From: Planobispora longispora
Lineage (GTDB): Bacteria > Actinomycetota > Actinomycetes > Streptosporangiales > Streptosporangiaceae
Direction: 5' to 3'
NCBI RefSeq assembly: GCF_016863135.1
Contig: NZ_BOOH01000036.1
Coordinates: 1-64,000 of the forward strand
Length of the DNA stretch: 64,000 bases
In this document: positions 27,122 through 35,044 of the stretch, piece after piece
Layout: each line of letters starts with the position of its first letter
How positions within the stretch are numbered: position 1 is the stretch's first letter
Translations under genes and position numbers: made by a program
The notes under the pieces: model-generated
What the model was told of the DNA's origin: nothing
Databases searched by the model: none
Seen by the model: the letters and a program-made list of their open reading frames with translations, nothing else

Positions 27122-28534
27122 CTATGGGGGTCCGGACCTCTCATCTTCGTACCGGGCGATCCGGCGAGCTGTGGTGATTCGTTGCCGGATGTGCTCGGCC
27201 CAGAAGGCTTCGCCGTGGCGGTGCCCGCTCCCGGCGTAGCGCCAGTCTTGCACGGTGATCGTTTCTCCCTCCGCCGGGTCAGGTAGGCCGAGGATCGCCC
27301 GTGCTTGCATGGCTCGGTGATCGGCGCGTGCTTGGCGCAGGTCTCCCAGAGTGATGGAGTAGTGGCGGCTCTTGGTCGAGAAGTGCCCACCGTAGCCGAG
27401 CATGTGAGCCCACTGCCGGAGCGGCACATCCCGGTACTGCGGAAGATCACCGAGGACGAAACACGTCAAGATCATGCGCCGGGCGTGCTCGGTCACGTCC
27501 AAGCTGGTCACGTCCCAGACGTTCCGGATCGGACGGTCTACGGCTCCGGCGGATTCAGCCCCTTTGGTGGCGTACTTGGCCACGTAGGAGGCCACCCGTT
27601 GATCGCTGACGCCGTCCAACTCGGTGGAGACGTAGACCGGCCGGACGTCGAGCTGATCACCCCATCCCAGGGCCAGCGACAAACGATGGCCGTCCGGAAC
27701 GGAAACCGTGACCTGCCGGGCAGCCTGCCGGATCATCTGATCCAGCATGGGAACGGTGGCCCAGTCCGGCGGCCGGTCGGTTGGTCCCTCCGGGCCGTCG
27801 AGCCGGATGACGGCATGGAAGTGGACCAAGCCACGCGCCTGGTACTCGGCGACCTTGGCGTACGACAGGCGCAGCATCCGGCGCAGCTCGGTACGGCTGA
27901 CACCGAGCAGCCGAGCGAAGACGGACGGCACGGTCTTGGTGAACTCCCGCCAGAGCCGTCCCGCATGGGCGTTCCACAACACCGCGTTCCGGTAGTCGTA
28001 GCAGTCCATGCAGAGGGGTTGCCCGAGCTGGGGGTCGTCGCGGTCATGGTGGGTGCCGCAGCTTTCGGGCCGCCCGTGCTCGCATACCGGGAAGTCGCGT
28101 CGAGGACGGCACGGCAGGACCTTGCCGTTCTTCTCTCTACGAGCATGGACCGCGCCGAAGGAGGGAGCGGTGAACGTGGCGAACACGCGTGGATGTTCAC
28201 TCACGTCCTCCGGAACGCCCTTACCGCCACGGAGGCCGGAGATGATCAGGTGATAGGTGTCGTCCCGGTAAGTGGCCGAGCAGGACGGGCAACGGGACGC
28301 GCGCCGGTTGCCGCATGCGGTCAGCAGAAACCCGGTGGGTTCGTCGGCGGTCCGGTAGATGTCCAGGACCTCACCCGTTCCGGCGTCCACGGTCAGGCGT
28401 TCCCCGTGGAGCCGGACGGGCTGAGCGCAGCCGCCAGTTGCGTACACCATGCGTTGCCACCGGGCGAAGTCCGGCATGGCTGCACGCTGTACGGCGGCCA
28501 GGATGTCAGGCGAGAACGGCGGGACATCGCTCAT
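27122..28534 (-). CDS. RepSA-like HUH replication initiator
   Basis: 470 residues. Cys clusters at 82-85 (CPSC), 151-159 and 175-178, HUH motif HFHAVI at 238-243 and the catalytic-Tyr motif YVAKY at 317-321, the arrangement of actinomycete rolling-circle initiators such as pSAM2 RepSA. It would nick the element's origin and drive replication after excision. I chose ATG 28532-28534, with GGGAGGG about 8 bases upstream, over an upstream frame reaching 28630. It overlaps the preceding small gene by ATGA. It converges with the SLOG gene with a 13-base gap. Confidence 0.92.
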   Translation of the reverse strand: MSDVPPFSPDILAAVQRAAMPDFARWQRMVYATGGCAQPVRLHGERLTVDAGTGEVLDIYRTADEPTGFLLTACGNRRASRCPSCSATYRDDTYHLIISGLRGGKGVPEDVSEHPRVFATFTAPSFGAVHARREKNGKVLPCRPRRDFPVCEHGRPESCGTHHDRDDPQLGQPLCMDCYDYRNAVLWNAHAGRLWREFTKTVPSVFARLLGVSRTELRRMLRLSYAKVAEYQARGLVHFHAVIRLDGPEGPTDRPPDWATVPMLDQMIRQAARQVTVSVPDGHRLSLALGWGDQLDVRPVYVSTELDGVSDQRVASYVAKYATKGAESAGAVDRPIRNVWDVTSLDVTEHARRMILTCFVLGDLPQYRDVPLRQWAHMLGYGGHFSTKSRHYSITLGDLRQARADHRAMQARAILGLPDPAEGETITVQDWRYAGSGHRHGEAFWAEHIRQRITTARRIARYEDERSGPP

Positions 28535-28722
28535 GCGGCATCCCTCCCGCTCTCGGCGGGGACGGTTGGAGCGGCATCGGCCCGCTGGTGAGAGAACTCG
28601 ATGCCGTAGATGGCAGCGATACGCCACCACTTCTCGGGTGAACGCTCAGGGGCCTGAGCGATCATGCGCTTAGTCCACTCCTCGATAAGCGCGGCTTGCG
28701 GTACCGGTCCTCTGGGTACCAA
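28531..28722 (-). CDS. Small protein coupled upstream of rep
   Basis: 63 residues, TTG start at 28720-28722 with GGAAAGGAG 5 bases upstream, ending in an ATGA overlap with rep. It contains ALIEEWTKRMIAQAPERSPEKWWRIAAIYGI, a helical basic/aromatic segment. Its position between the non-coding origin-like region and rep is where these elements carry excisionase or replication-helper genes. I see no clear winged-helix excisionase motif, so the role is open. Confidence 0.65.
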   Translation of the reverse strand: MVPRGPVPQAALIEEWTKRMIAQAPERSPEKWWRIAAIYGIEFSHQRADAAPTVPAESGRDAA

Positions 28723-28784
28723 TTCGCTCCTTTCCTCGCAGGGAAAGCCGCCGCCTGCATCGGGAAAAGGGCGAGCGCCATCGC

Positions 28785-28809
28785 CGGATATGCCGGAACG
28801 GCATATCCG
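28785..28809. repeat. 25-bp perfect dyad upstream of rep
   Basis: CGGATATGCCG (28785-28795), GAA, then CGGCATATCCG (28799-28809): 11-bp perfect arms and a 3-base loop. About 60 bases upstream of the small gene preceding rep. Candidate Rep nicking hairpin or operator. Confidence 0.75.
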
Positions 28810-29112
28810 CTCTTGCGGTGGTGTCTCTTTCAGCGAGAGCGCGGAGTGTTAGGTTTTGCGCGACGGTTTAGCCAGGTGAGCACTGCCGTTAGTGTGGGCC
28901 TACCGCTGGCCGGGTCCCCCCAGCGGAACGGCTCGTCATCGTTTTATTGCCTGGTGGCGTTCTGTGCTCGATCTGTCGCGGCTGGTGTCTCGCTGCTTCC
29001 CGAAGTACGGGGCTTTTTTCGTACTCACATTTGTACCACTCGAAAGGTGAATGTATGCAGACCAAGGTTCCCTGCAGTTCATTAACCGTGCGTCCCCGTG
29101 AGAGTGCCTAGA

Positions 29113-29147
29113 CGTCCAGTGGCGTCCGGTTGCGTCCCATGGCGTCC
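29113..29147. repeat. Four short iterons, 10-bp period
   Basis: CGTCC occurs at 29113, 29123, 29133 and 29143 with exact 10-bp spacing, i.e. on one face of the helix. Three of the four are GCGTCC; the first is ACGTCC. Candidate binding array for Rep or for a regulator. Confidence 0.5.
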
Positions 29148-29188
29148 GACCGCATGCGGTTGCATCTGATCGTTTGAGGAGCATAAGT

Positions 29189-29228
29189 AAGGGAGCTGAC
29201 GCCTTTTGGTAAGGTAGCCAGCTCCCTT
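29189..29228 (-). terminator. Hairpin after the integrase gene
   Basis: AAGGGAGCTG (29189-29198) and CAGCTCCCTT (29219-29228) form 10 perfect pairs with a 20-base loop. It lies 30 bases past the integrase stop on the minus strand, so it probably ends that transcript. Confidence 0.55.
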
Positions 29229-29257
29229 GATCGACGAGGACGTCTCAGGACGTCCGG

Positions 29258-30796
29258 TCAGTCTTCCCGCCAGACCGGTTCCAGCAGATCGGGGTTGAAG
29301 GGCTTGTAGCCCCCGCCCGCCGGATGGACGATCACGGCGAGCAGCTCTTCCCGGATGTGTGCTCGCTTCTGCGACAGAGCCAGACCGCCTTCTTCTTCGG
29401 GCAGGTCCCAACGACGGCGGAGTTCGGTGATGTCGATCGCCGAGCTTGCGCGCTGACGCTCGACCGAGGCGGCATGCCTGTTCTTCTCCGCACGGAGCCG
29501 ACTGATCGTCTTCTCAAGCCGGGGAAGGGCACTGAAGAAGAACTCGTTGCTGACTTCCTCGCTCTCCCATTTCGCCGTCAGAGCATCACGGCGCTTCATG
29601 GCAGCGGACAACTCATCTTCTTTGTCCCAGGAGGAATCCTGTTCAGGGGCGTTGAAGACCGCTCCCGCTTCCATGAAGTTCAGGACGAGCTGAGAGATCG
29701 CGAAGTCCACCAGGTCACCGCGCCGACTGACACCACCGCACCCGCCCGCGCCTTTCGACTGGCACTGATAGAGGTGATAGTCCTTCCCCTTCGGCTTTGA
29801 CGCCCGCAGCCGCTTGTTGCAGATCGTGCCGTTGGGCATCAGCCGTCCACACCGGAGGAACCCGGTAAGCAGATAGGTGTGCTCCCGCCAATCCTGTGAG
29901 AGAGGGCCGGAGACAGCCCCGTCGCTGCCCACTTGGTGGCCTTTCCGGCTGTCGATGATCGCTTGTACGGCGAGCCACTCTTCCGGGGTGAGAATCGGAG
30001 TCCACTGGCCGACGACGGGGTTGCCCTCCGCATCCCGTACGAAGTCTCCGTTGAGCCGACGCCAGCCGCACAACCGGGGAGCGGCCAGCATGGTCCCCAA
30101 GGTCTGCACTCGCCAGGGGTTGCCCCGAGGGGTCAGCACGCCCGCCTTCTGCCACTCCGTCACGATCGAGTTGAGGGAACGGCCCGCGATGAAGTCACGC
30201 GCGGCCTTCTGGATGAGCGGAGCTTCGGCAGGGTCGAGGGCCAGGCGATCGGCCTTCCAGCCGAACGGACGCACCCCGCCCACCGGCTTGCCCTGCATGG
30301 CCCGCGCCTGATGCGAACGGCGCATGCGGCGCTGGATCTTCCGAGCCTCCATCTTGGAGATGACCACGCCGAACATGCCCATGCTCTCTACGTCCTCGCT
30401 GTAGAGGTTCTTGACGCTCTTGGAGTCGGCGAAGACGAAGCCATCGTTGTAGGTGAACGCGTCAACGAAGCGTTCATAGTCACCCGAACGCCGGGCAAGG
30501 CGGTCATCGGCCACGACCACCACACCACGGACCGGCGTGCCGTCGGGGAGTTGGCCCTTGCGCAGGGCTACGAGCATCGCTTCGAAGCCGTCGCGGACGA
30601 CATCGGCCTTCGAGGCGGACTTGTCGTTGTCGGTGAACTGATGCACAACAGTCCACCCGCAACGGGCAGCAGTCTCGTGGTTCACGATGTGCTGGTCCTT
30701 CACACCGTGTTCGTCCTTCTTGGTGTCCGCCGAGATGCGAGCGTATGAGACCACCGGGATCGGGGAGTCTGGCCCCAGCGCGACCAAGCGTGGCAT
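29258..30796 (-). CDS. Large serine integrase
   Basis: 512 residues. Resolvase domain with the nucleophile in SYARIS (Ser22) and the arginine-bearing VVVVADDRLARRSGDY. A recombinase domain (about 175-290: GGVRPFGWKADRL...TPRGNPWRVQTLGTML) follows, then a zinc-ribbon (CGRLMPNGTICNKRL...YQCQSKGAGGC) and a C-terminal coiled coil (about 395-450). ATG 30794-30796 has a near-perfect AAGGAGG site. The start lies only 36 bases from the attR core, the usual int-attP arrangement. It recombines attP with a site in a 5'-nucleotidase gene. A longer frame up to 31300 is only the nucleotidase gene read backwards. Confidence 0.95.
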   Translation of the reverse strand: MPRLVALGPDSPIPVVSYARISADTKKDEHGVKDQHIVNHETAARCGWTVVHQFTDNDKSASKADVVRDGFEAMLVALRKGQLPDGTPVRGVVVVADDRLARRSGDYERFVDAFTYNDGFVFADSKSVKNLYSEDVESMGMFGVVISKMEARKIQRRMRRSHQARAMQGKPVGGVRPFGWKADRLALDPAEAPLIQKAARDFIAGRSLNSIVTEWQKAGVLTPRGNPWRVQTLGTMLAAPRLCGWRRLNGDFVRDAEGNPVVGQWTPILTPEEWLAVQAIIDSRKGHQVGSDGAVSGPLSQDWREHTYLLTGFLRCGRLMPNGTICNKRLRASKPKGKDYHLYQCQSKGAGGCGGVSRRGDLVDFAISQLVLNFMEAGAVFNAPEQDSSWDKEDELSAAMKRRDALTAKWESEEVSNEFFFSALPRLEKTISRLRAEKNRHAASVERQRASSAIDITELRRRWDLPEEEGGLALSQKRAHIREELLAVIVHPAGGGYKPFNPDLLEPVWRED

Positions 30797-30821
30797 GACG
30801 CCTCCTTGAGAACCTCGCCTC

Positions 30822-30838
30822 AAGGAATGTTCTACATC
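30822..30838. other. attR junction
   Basis: Element sequence GGAATGTTCTACATC passes into host sequence CAGAAGGTGCAG. CTACATC at 30832-30838 matches 21173-21179; the half-site ATGTTCTA mirrors TAGAACAT at attL. Confidence 0.85.
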
Positions 30839-31447
30839 CAGAAGGTGCAGACCGAGACGGTGAAGAAGGCCCTGGAGGGGACGGCCGACGCCGCCCTGCC
30901 GGTGCTGTCGATCTCCGCGCCGTTCAGCCGCAGCGCGGTCTTCCCCGCCGGCCCGGTCAGCGTCCGCGACATGGCGGGCCTGTACATCTACGACAACACC
31001 CTGATGGCCGTCAAGCTCACCGGCGCCCAGCTCAAGGAGTACCTGGAGTATTCCGCCAGGTACTTCAACCAGCTCGCCCCCGACGCCCCGGTCGACCTGG
31101 CCGCCCTGACCAACGCCGGCGGCACCCCCGACTACAACTACGACCAGTTCTCCGGCGTCACCTACGACATCGACGTCGCCAAGCCGGTCGGCCAGCGCAT
31201 CACCGGCCTGTCCTACCAGGGTCAGCCGGTCACCGCCGACCAGCAGTTCGCGGTCGCCATCAACAACTACCGCCAGTCCGGCGGCGGCGGCTTCCCGCAT
31301 GTCACGACCGCCCCGGTCCTGTACAACGCCCAGGTCGAGATCCGGCAGGCGCTGATCGACTACGCCACCGCCACCGGCACCATCGACCCGGCCGCCTTCG
31401 CCGAGCCCAACTGGAAGCTCACCCGCGAGGGCCGGCCCCTCTTCTGA
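30839..31447 (+). pseudogene. 5'-nucleotidase, C-terminal part
   Basis: 202 codons in frame with the broken 5'-nucleotidase at 20031-21179, starting QKVQTETVKKAL and holding the substrate-binding 5_nucleotid_C domain (LPVLSISAPF, GLYIYDNTLM, NYRQSGGGGFP). It has no start codon with a ribosome site of its own; a TTG at 30806 opens the frame but lacks one. It is likely untranslated unless the element excises. High-GC host codon use resumes exactly at the junction. Confidence 0.9.
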
Positions 31448-31486
31448 CGGGCTGACGGATCGGTGAGCTGACGCCCTCCTGACGGC

Positions 31487-31522
31487 GGAAGGGGGTGACC
31501 GGGCGCCCGGTCACCCCCTTCC
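31487..31522. terminator. Strong bidirectional terminator palindrome
   Basis: A perfect palindrome with 18-base arms, GGAAGGGGGTGACCGGGC and its complement, spans 31487-31522 with a minimal loop. It lies between the nucleotidase 3' end and the convergent rhomboid gene and would terminate both. Confidence 0.8.
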
Positions 31523-31537
31523 ACCCGCCGGCGGACC

Positions 31538-32197
31538 CTAGCGGAGGTCATCGATCTCTTTCAGCAGCGCGGTCGCGGACCCCGGCGGGGCGGCCGGAGC
31601 CGGCGGGCGGGGGCTCTTGCGGTCACGGAACAGCCAGCCGCCCAGCAGGCCGCCGATGAAGCCGAACAGGTGCGCCTGCCAGCCGATGCCGTCCTCCTGG
31701 GGCAGCAGCCCGGGGAACTGGTAGGAGAAGCACAGCGCCATGACCACGCCGATCACGATGTCGATCAGGTGCCGGTCGAACAGGCCGCGCACCAGGATGT
31801 AGCCGAAGTAACCGAAGAGCACGCCGCTCGCCCCCGCGCCCACGCTGCCCGCCTCGGAGGTGAACCAGGCCCCCAAGCCGCTGACCAGGATGATGAGCCC
31901 GGTCACCCAGAAGAACCTGGCCACCCCCCGGTAGGCGGCGAGGAAGCCGAAGATGAACACCGGCCCGGAGTTGGCCTGGATGTGGCCCCAGTCCCAGTGC
32001 AGGAAAGGCGCCGTGGCGATCTCGGGCAGGCTCGCGGGGTTCCACGCCTGCAGGCCGTGCTCGCGGCTCAGAGCGTAGCCCGACGCCCAGTTGGCGATCT
32101 GCACCAGCCAGATGAGGACCAGGAAGCCCACCATCACCCAGAACGCCTTGCGGGCCTCAGCGACCATGATCTCTGCTGTACGGCCTCCGGCCTCCAC
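31538..32197 (-). CDS. Rhomboid-family intramembrane serine protease
   Basis: 219 residues with six TM segments. The catalytic dyad is visible: Ser124 in GASGVLFGYFG and His176 in HLFGFIGG; the loop HWDWGHIQAN supplies the L1/TM2 polar residues. GTG 32195-32197 follows GGGGAGGGA; ATG 32167 is an alternative. It cleaves TM substrates within the membrane; the substrate is unknown. The C-terminal tail is Pro/Ala-rich and cytoplasmic. Confidence 0.9.
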   Translation of the reverse strand: MEAGGRTAEIMVAEARKAFWVMVGFLVLIWLVQIANWASGYALSREHGLQAWNPASLPEIATAPFLHWDWGHIQANSGPVFIFGFLAAYRGVARFFWVTGLIILVSGLGAWFTSEAGSVGAGASGVLFGYFGYILVRGLFDRHLIDIVIGVVMALCFSYQFPGLLPQEDGIGWQAHLFGFIGGLLGGWLFRDRKSPRPPAPAAPPGSATALLKEIDDLR

Positions 32198-32353
32198 GCG
32201 ATCCCTCCCCGCTCACCCGACCCCGCGGCCCGCGCCCCGGAGCGGTCCGCACTCTGAAGCGTCCGCGCTCTGAAGCGTCCATGCCCTGGAGCGGTCCGCG
32301 TCCCGGACGCGAGAACCTTATCCGGACGGAGGTCACGAATACAGGCCCAGGAC

Positions 32354-32788
32354 TCAGCCCAGGCGGGAGGCGAGAACCTCGGCGCGGGCCAGCTGGACCT
32401 CGCGGGCCTTGCGCGCCGCGAAGGTCAGCAGCGGCCGGGCCCACGCGCGCACCACGAGCGTGTCCTCGACCTCGGTCCCGCCGTCCTTCCCCGTCAGCCG
32501 GAACCGGTAGTCCAGCCGTACCCCGCCGGGGCTGGCCACCTCGCCCTCCACGGTCTCGTCCGTGCTCCGCAGCGTCACCTTGATCAGGTTGTCGTACTTC
32601 ACGACGCCGAAGAACCTGAACCGCTCGACCGAGACGTAGCGCGTCTCGGTCTCCCCGTGCCGGACGTCCTGGACCGCGACGACCAGCGGCGAGAGCCCCA
32701 CGTAGCTCTGCGGCTGGCTCAGGTGCGCCCGGAGCGCCGCCGGGCTGTTCCGTACATGAAAGGTGTGGCGCAATGTGACTCTTGGCAT
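32354..32788 (-). CDS. SRPBCC/DUF2505-type protein
   Basis: 144 residues, MPRVTLRHTFHVRNSP start, alternating strands and a C-terminal helix ending RAEVLASRLG, matching the START/SRPBCC hydrophobic-ligand fold of DUF2505 proteins. There is no signal peptide or TM. Monocistronic and divergent from the micro-ORF at 33063. Ligand unknown. Confidence 0.75.
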   Translation of the reverse strand: MPRVTLRHTFHVRNSPAALRAHLSQPQSYVGLSPLVVAVQDVRHGETETRYVSVERFRFFGVVKYDNLIKVTLRSTDETVEGEVASPGGVRLDYRFRLTGKDGGTEVEDTLVVRAWARPLLTFAARKAREVQLARAEVLASRLG

Positions 32789-33062
32789 ACTTCGCCCCCA
32801 TTCGAAGATCTTTACGGGGAGACACTAACGGCTCCGGGCGCGGCGGACCCCCGATGTCACTCATCTCGTCCGAGGCGAATCGGGACGGCGCCGAAGGGGA
32901 TGCAGGAGGGCGAGACGTCTTCCAGCGTGCGGACTGTTTTCGTCCGACCGCAGGTGGCGAGGGGGACGGGCGCGGAGCCCGCCGCACCTGATGCGCCAAT
33001 AGGTGTTTCTTGGCCGCCGCATGGGTAACACAGGTGATCAAGAGCAGATAAGGAGCGGCACT
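32789..33062 (+). promoter_or_regulatory. Upstream region of the first 31-residue ORF
   Basis: 274 bases of promoter-type sequence divergent from the SRPBCC gene. Near the micro-ORF it has AAGGAG at 33050-33055 (7 bases before its GTG). Farther up is a CGGAC/GTCCG hairpin element at about 32930-32946 and a short CACCT/AGGTG dyad (32985-33005). No other gene is supported. Confidence 0.5.
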
Positions 33063-33158
33063 GTGAAGAGAGTCCAGATCGTCCAACGTCCGCGCCCACC
33101 CCGTAAGCCGGTCTCACTCGACCTGCGGACGCCCTCCGGCCGGATTCTCCCCTTCTGA
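33063..33158 (+). CDS. 31-residue Pro/Arg-rich micro-protein, copy 1
   Basis: GTG start, AAGGAG 7 bases upstream, 31 codons, TGA at 33156. N-terminus MKRVQI, centre PRPPR, then LDLRTPSG and C-terminus LPF. Net charge about +7 with six Pro. It is 25/31 identical to the ORF at 40715 with the same length, start context and end. At the identical positions most codons differ by synonymous changes, so the protein is under selection. It is a stand-alone gene, since the next gene is on the opposite strand. No signal peptide or known family. Too short for usual gene callers. Confidence 0.85.
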   Translation: MKRVQIVQRPRPPRKPVSLDLRTPSGRILPF

Positions 33159-33162
33159 CCCC

Positions 33163-34287
33163 TCAGCTCGCCTTCAGCGCTTCTGAGAGATCCTCGGCGT
33201 ACAGCCAGCCGGTGGCCCTCTCGTAGAAGTGCCTGAAGAAGATCGGCATGATCAGCTCATTGACCCGGCGGCCGACCGGTCCCGCCGTCTTGGCGTCCCG
33301 GTTCGCGCTCGCGGCCCTGGCCATCTTCGCCACCCGGGCCCGGCGCTCACGGTCGTAGCGGACCAGCGCGGCGGCCACCGAATCCTCCTCCCGCACGGCC
33401 CTGGCCAGGACGACGGCGTCCTCGACGGCCATGGAGGCGCCCTGCCCCGCCCCCACCGGATGCGCGGCGTCCCCGAGGAGAACGGTCCGCCCGTCCTGCC
33501 AGACCGGCACCTCCGCCAGCACGTGGTGGAGCGTCGGGCGGTGCAGCCGGACCGCCGCTCCCAGCACCGCCGACGGCGCCCCGTCGAGGCGGTGGAGCTC
33601 CTTCACGCTCTCCAGGCTCGTGTCCGCGGGCTCCTCCGGACTGCAGACCTGGGCCGACCACCAGACCTCCCCGCCCGGTGCGGTGATGTGGATGAAAGCC
33701 CCGTGCCGCGTGAAGACCATGTTGAACACGCCGGGATCGGCCGCGACATCGCCGGGGACCCGCTCCGACACCCCGGAGACCGTGTAGATCCCGGCGTAGC
33801 GCGGCTCGGGCGCCTCCCCGGCCAGCGTCCTCCTGGTGACCGACCAGATGCCGTCCGCTCCCACCACCAGGTCGGCGCCGGCGGCCTCCGCCGTGATCGT
33901 CTCCGGCCCGACGCGCCTGCCGGTGACGATCTCGGCGCCCGCGCGGACCGCCGCGGCGCGCAGCTCCTCGACCAGGTGACCCCGCATGAGCGTCACGCTG
34001 TTGCGGGGATCGCCTGACAGACGTCCGCGGGGGACGTCGCCGAGCAGCCTGCCGGAGCCGCCCCACATCCGCTGGCGCGGCACCTCGAAGCCCCGCGCGG
34101 CCACCGCCTCCGCGCATCCCAGCGCGCTCAGGGCGCGCAGCCCGTTGCCCGCCAGGCTCAGGAACGAGCCGACCTCACCGCCGGGCTCCTCGTACGCCTC
34201 GACGACGGTGACCTCCGCTCCGACCTTCCGCAGCGCGACCGCGCTCGCCGCGCCGGCCACCCCTCCGCCCACCACGAGTGCGCGCAT
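33163..34287 (-). CDS. FAD-dependent monooxygenase
   Basis: 374 residues. FAD-binding [24 protein letters not shown] (GxGxxG near 8-13), DG motif [12 protein letters not shown] and the second FAD motif [22 protein letters not shown]. This is the PHBH/FAD_binding_3 class that hydroxylates aromatic or polycyclic substrates with NAD(P)H and oxygen. ATG 34285-34287 follows AAGGGGGCG. It is divergent from a TetR gene with a dyad operator between them, so it is probably the TetR target. Confidence 0.88.
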   Translation of the reverse strand: MRALVVGGGVAGAASAVALRKVGAEVTVVEAYEEPGGEVGSFLSLAGNGLRALSALGCAEAVAARGFEVPRQRMWGGSGRLLGDVPRGRLSGDPRNSVTLMRGHLVEELRAAAVRAGAEIVTGRRVGPETITAEAAGADLVVGADGIWSVTRRTLAGEAPEPRYAGIYTVSGVSERVPGDVAADPGVFNMVFTRHGAFIHITAPGGEVWWSAQVCSPEEPADTSLESVKELHRLDGAPSAVLGAAVRLHRPTLHHVLAEVPVWQDGRTVLLGDAAHPVGAGQGASMAVEDAVVLARAVREEDSVAAALVRYDRERRARVAKMARAASANRDAKTAGPVGRRVNELIMPIFFRHFYERATGWLYAEDLSEALKAS

Positions 34288-34299
34288 GGCGCCCCCTTC

Positions 34300-34332
34300 A
34301 CTGAATTCATATTCACCGAATGTCGATTCAGT
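34300..34332. promoter_or_regulatory. Dyad operator between monooxygenase and tetR-like gene
   Basis: ACTGAAT (34300-34306) and ATTCAGT (34326-34332) form 7-bp perfect arms, with a nested TTCATA/TATGAA pair (34306-34311 and 34331-34336). The AT-rich dyad in the divergent promoter fits a TetR operator. Confidence 0.55.
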
Positions 34333-34377
34333 ATGAAGATTGCTAACGTCGGGAGTCAAGGGACGGGAGAAAGATCG

Positions 34378-35019
34378 ATGGGCGTGCGCAAGGCGAGGGC
34401 GGCGGAGACCGAGGCCGCGCTGAAGGACGCGGCCCGCCGCCTCTTCGCGGAGCGCGGCTACCTGAACACCAAGATCACCGACATCACGGCCGCCGCCGGC
34501 CGGGCCACCGGCTCCTTCTACGACCACTTCGCGGGCAAGGAGGAGTTGCTCCAGGCGCTCATGCGCGACATGGCGGCCCAGGCCGACACCGAGATCGGCG
34601 TCGACGCCCCCTCCGGTGACCCGCACGGCCATCCCCGCGACCACGATCTGACCGACCCCGCCCAGCTCCGCGACCACGTCGCCGTCGCCTGGCACGTCTT
34701 CCGCGACCATCTCCCGGTCATGGTCGCCCTCTTCCAGTCGGCGATGACCGAGCCGCCGGGCTCCGGCCGCGCCTGGACCGCCCTCACCGAGGACACCGCC
34801 GTCCTCCGCGACCACCTGGAGTACCTGCGGGAGCGCGGCCACCCCCTGCCCGGCGATCCCACCGTCGTCGGCGCGGCGATGGGCGCGATGTTGTCGATGT
34901 TCGCCTACGCGGCGCTGGCCTCGGGCGAGAAGGGCCCGGAGATCACCGACGACGAGGCGATCGACACCCTCACCCGCCTCCTCCTGCACGGCCTGGCGGG
35001 TCCGGCCGCCGGCGGGTGA
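34378..35019 (+). CDS. TetR/AcrR-family regulator
   Basis: 213 residues. HTH about 12-58 ([39 protein letters not shown]), then a helical ligand-binding domain. ATG 34378 follows GGGAGAAAG; the frame opens earlier at 34333 but that start would lie in the operator dyad. Divergent from the FAD monooxygenase, which it probably represses in response to a small hydrophobic ligand. The downstream ketopantoate-reductase-like gene (25-base gap) may be in the same transcript. Confidence 0.88.
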   Translation: MGVRKARAAETEAALKDAARRLFAERGYLNTKITDITAAAGRATGSFYDHFAGKEELLQALMRDMAAQADTEIGVDAPSGDPHGHPRDHDLTDPAQLRDHVAVAWHVFRDHLPVMVALFQSAMTEPPGSGRAWTALTEDTAVLRDHLEYLRERGHPLPGDPTVVGAAMGAMLSMFAYAALASGEKGPEITDDEAIDTLTRLLLHGLAGPAAGG

Positions 35020-35044
35020 ACCCCGCTGTGGCAGGATCGCGATC

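Larger units (their letters stand above)
28723..29257. other. Non-coding region between rep unit and integrase: candidate origin
   Basis: 535 bases without a supported gene. It contains the 25-bp perfect dyad at 28785-28809, four GCGTCC/ACGTCC units spaced exactly 10 bp apart at 29113-29147, and a 10-bp-arm hairpin at 29189-29228. The clustering of dyads and short iterons beside rep makes this the best candidate for the double-strand origin and rep/int control region. Confidence 0.55.
21173..30838. mobile_element. 9.66-kb integrative element with serine integrase and Rep, inside 5'-nucleotidase gene
   Basis: Bounded by CTACATC at 21173-21179 (attL) and 30832-30838 (attR); unit length is 9,659 bp. 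It contains a serine integrase reading away from attR, a RepSA-like HUH initiator with a small overlapping upstream gene, an XRE-TPR/SLOG pair, two small coupled genes and one large cargo gene. Rep plus integrase is the core of actinomycete integrative and conjugative elements (AICEs), but those usually use tyrosine integrases at tRNA genes and carry an FtsK/TraB translocase. None is present here, so this is probably mobilisable at most. Excision would restore the host gene. Confidence 0.9.

Noticed and set aside
29258-31300. Longer minus-strand frame extending the integrase to 31300
   Set aside because: The part past 30796 is the antisense of the 5'-nucleotidase fragment and crosses attR; the integrase has a perfect ribosome site at its own ATG.
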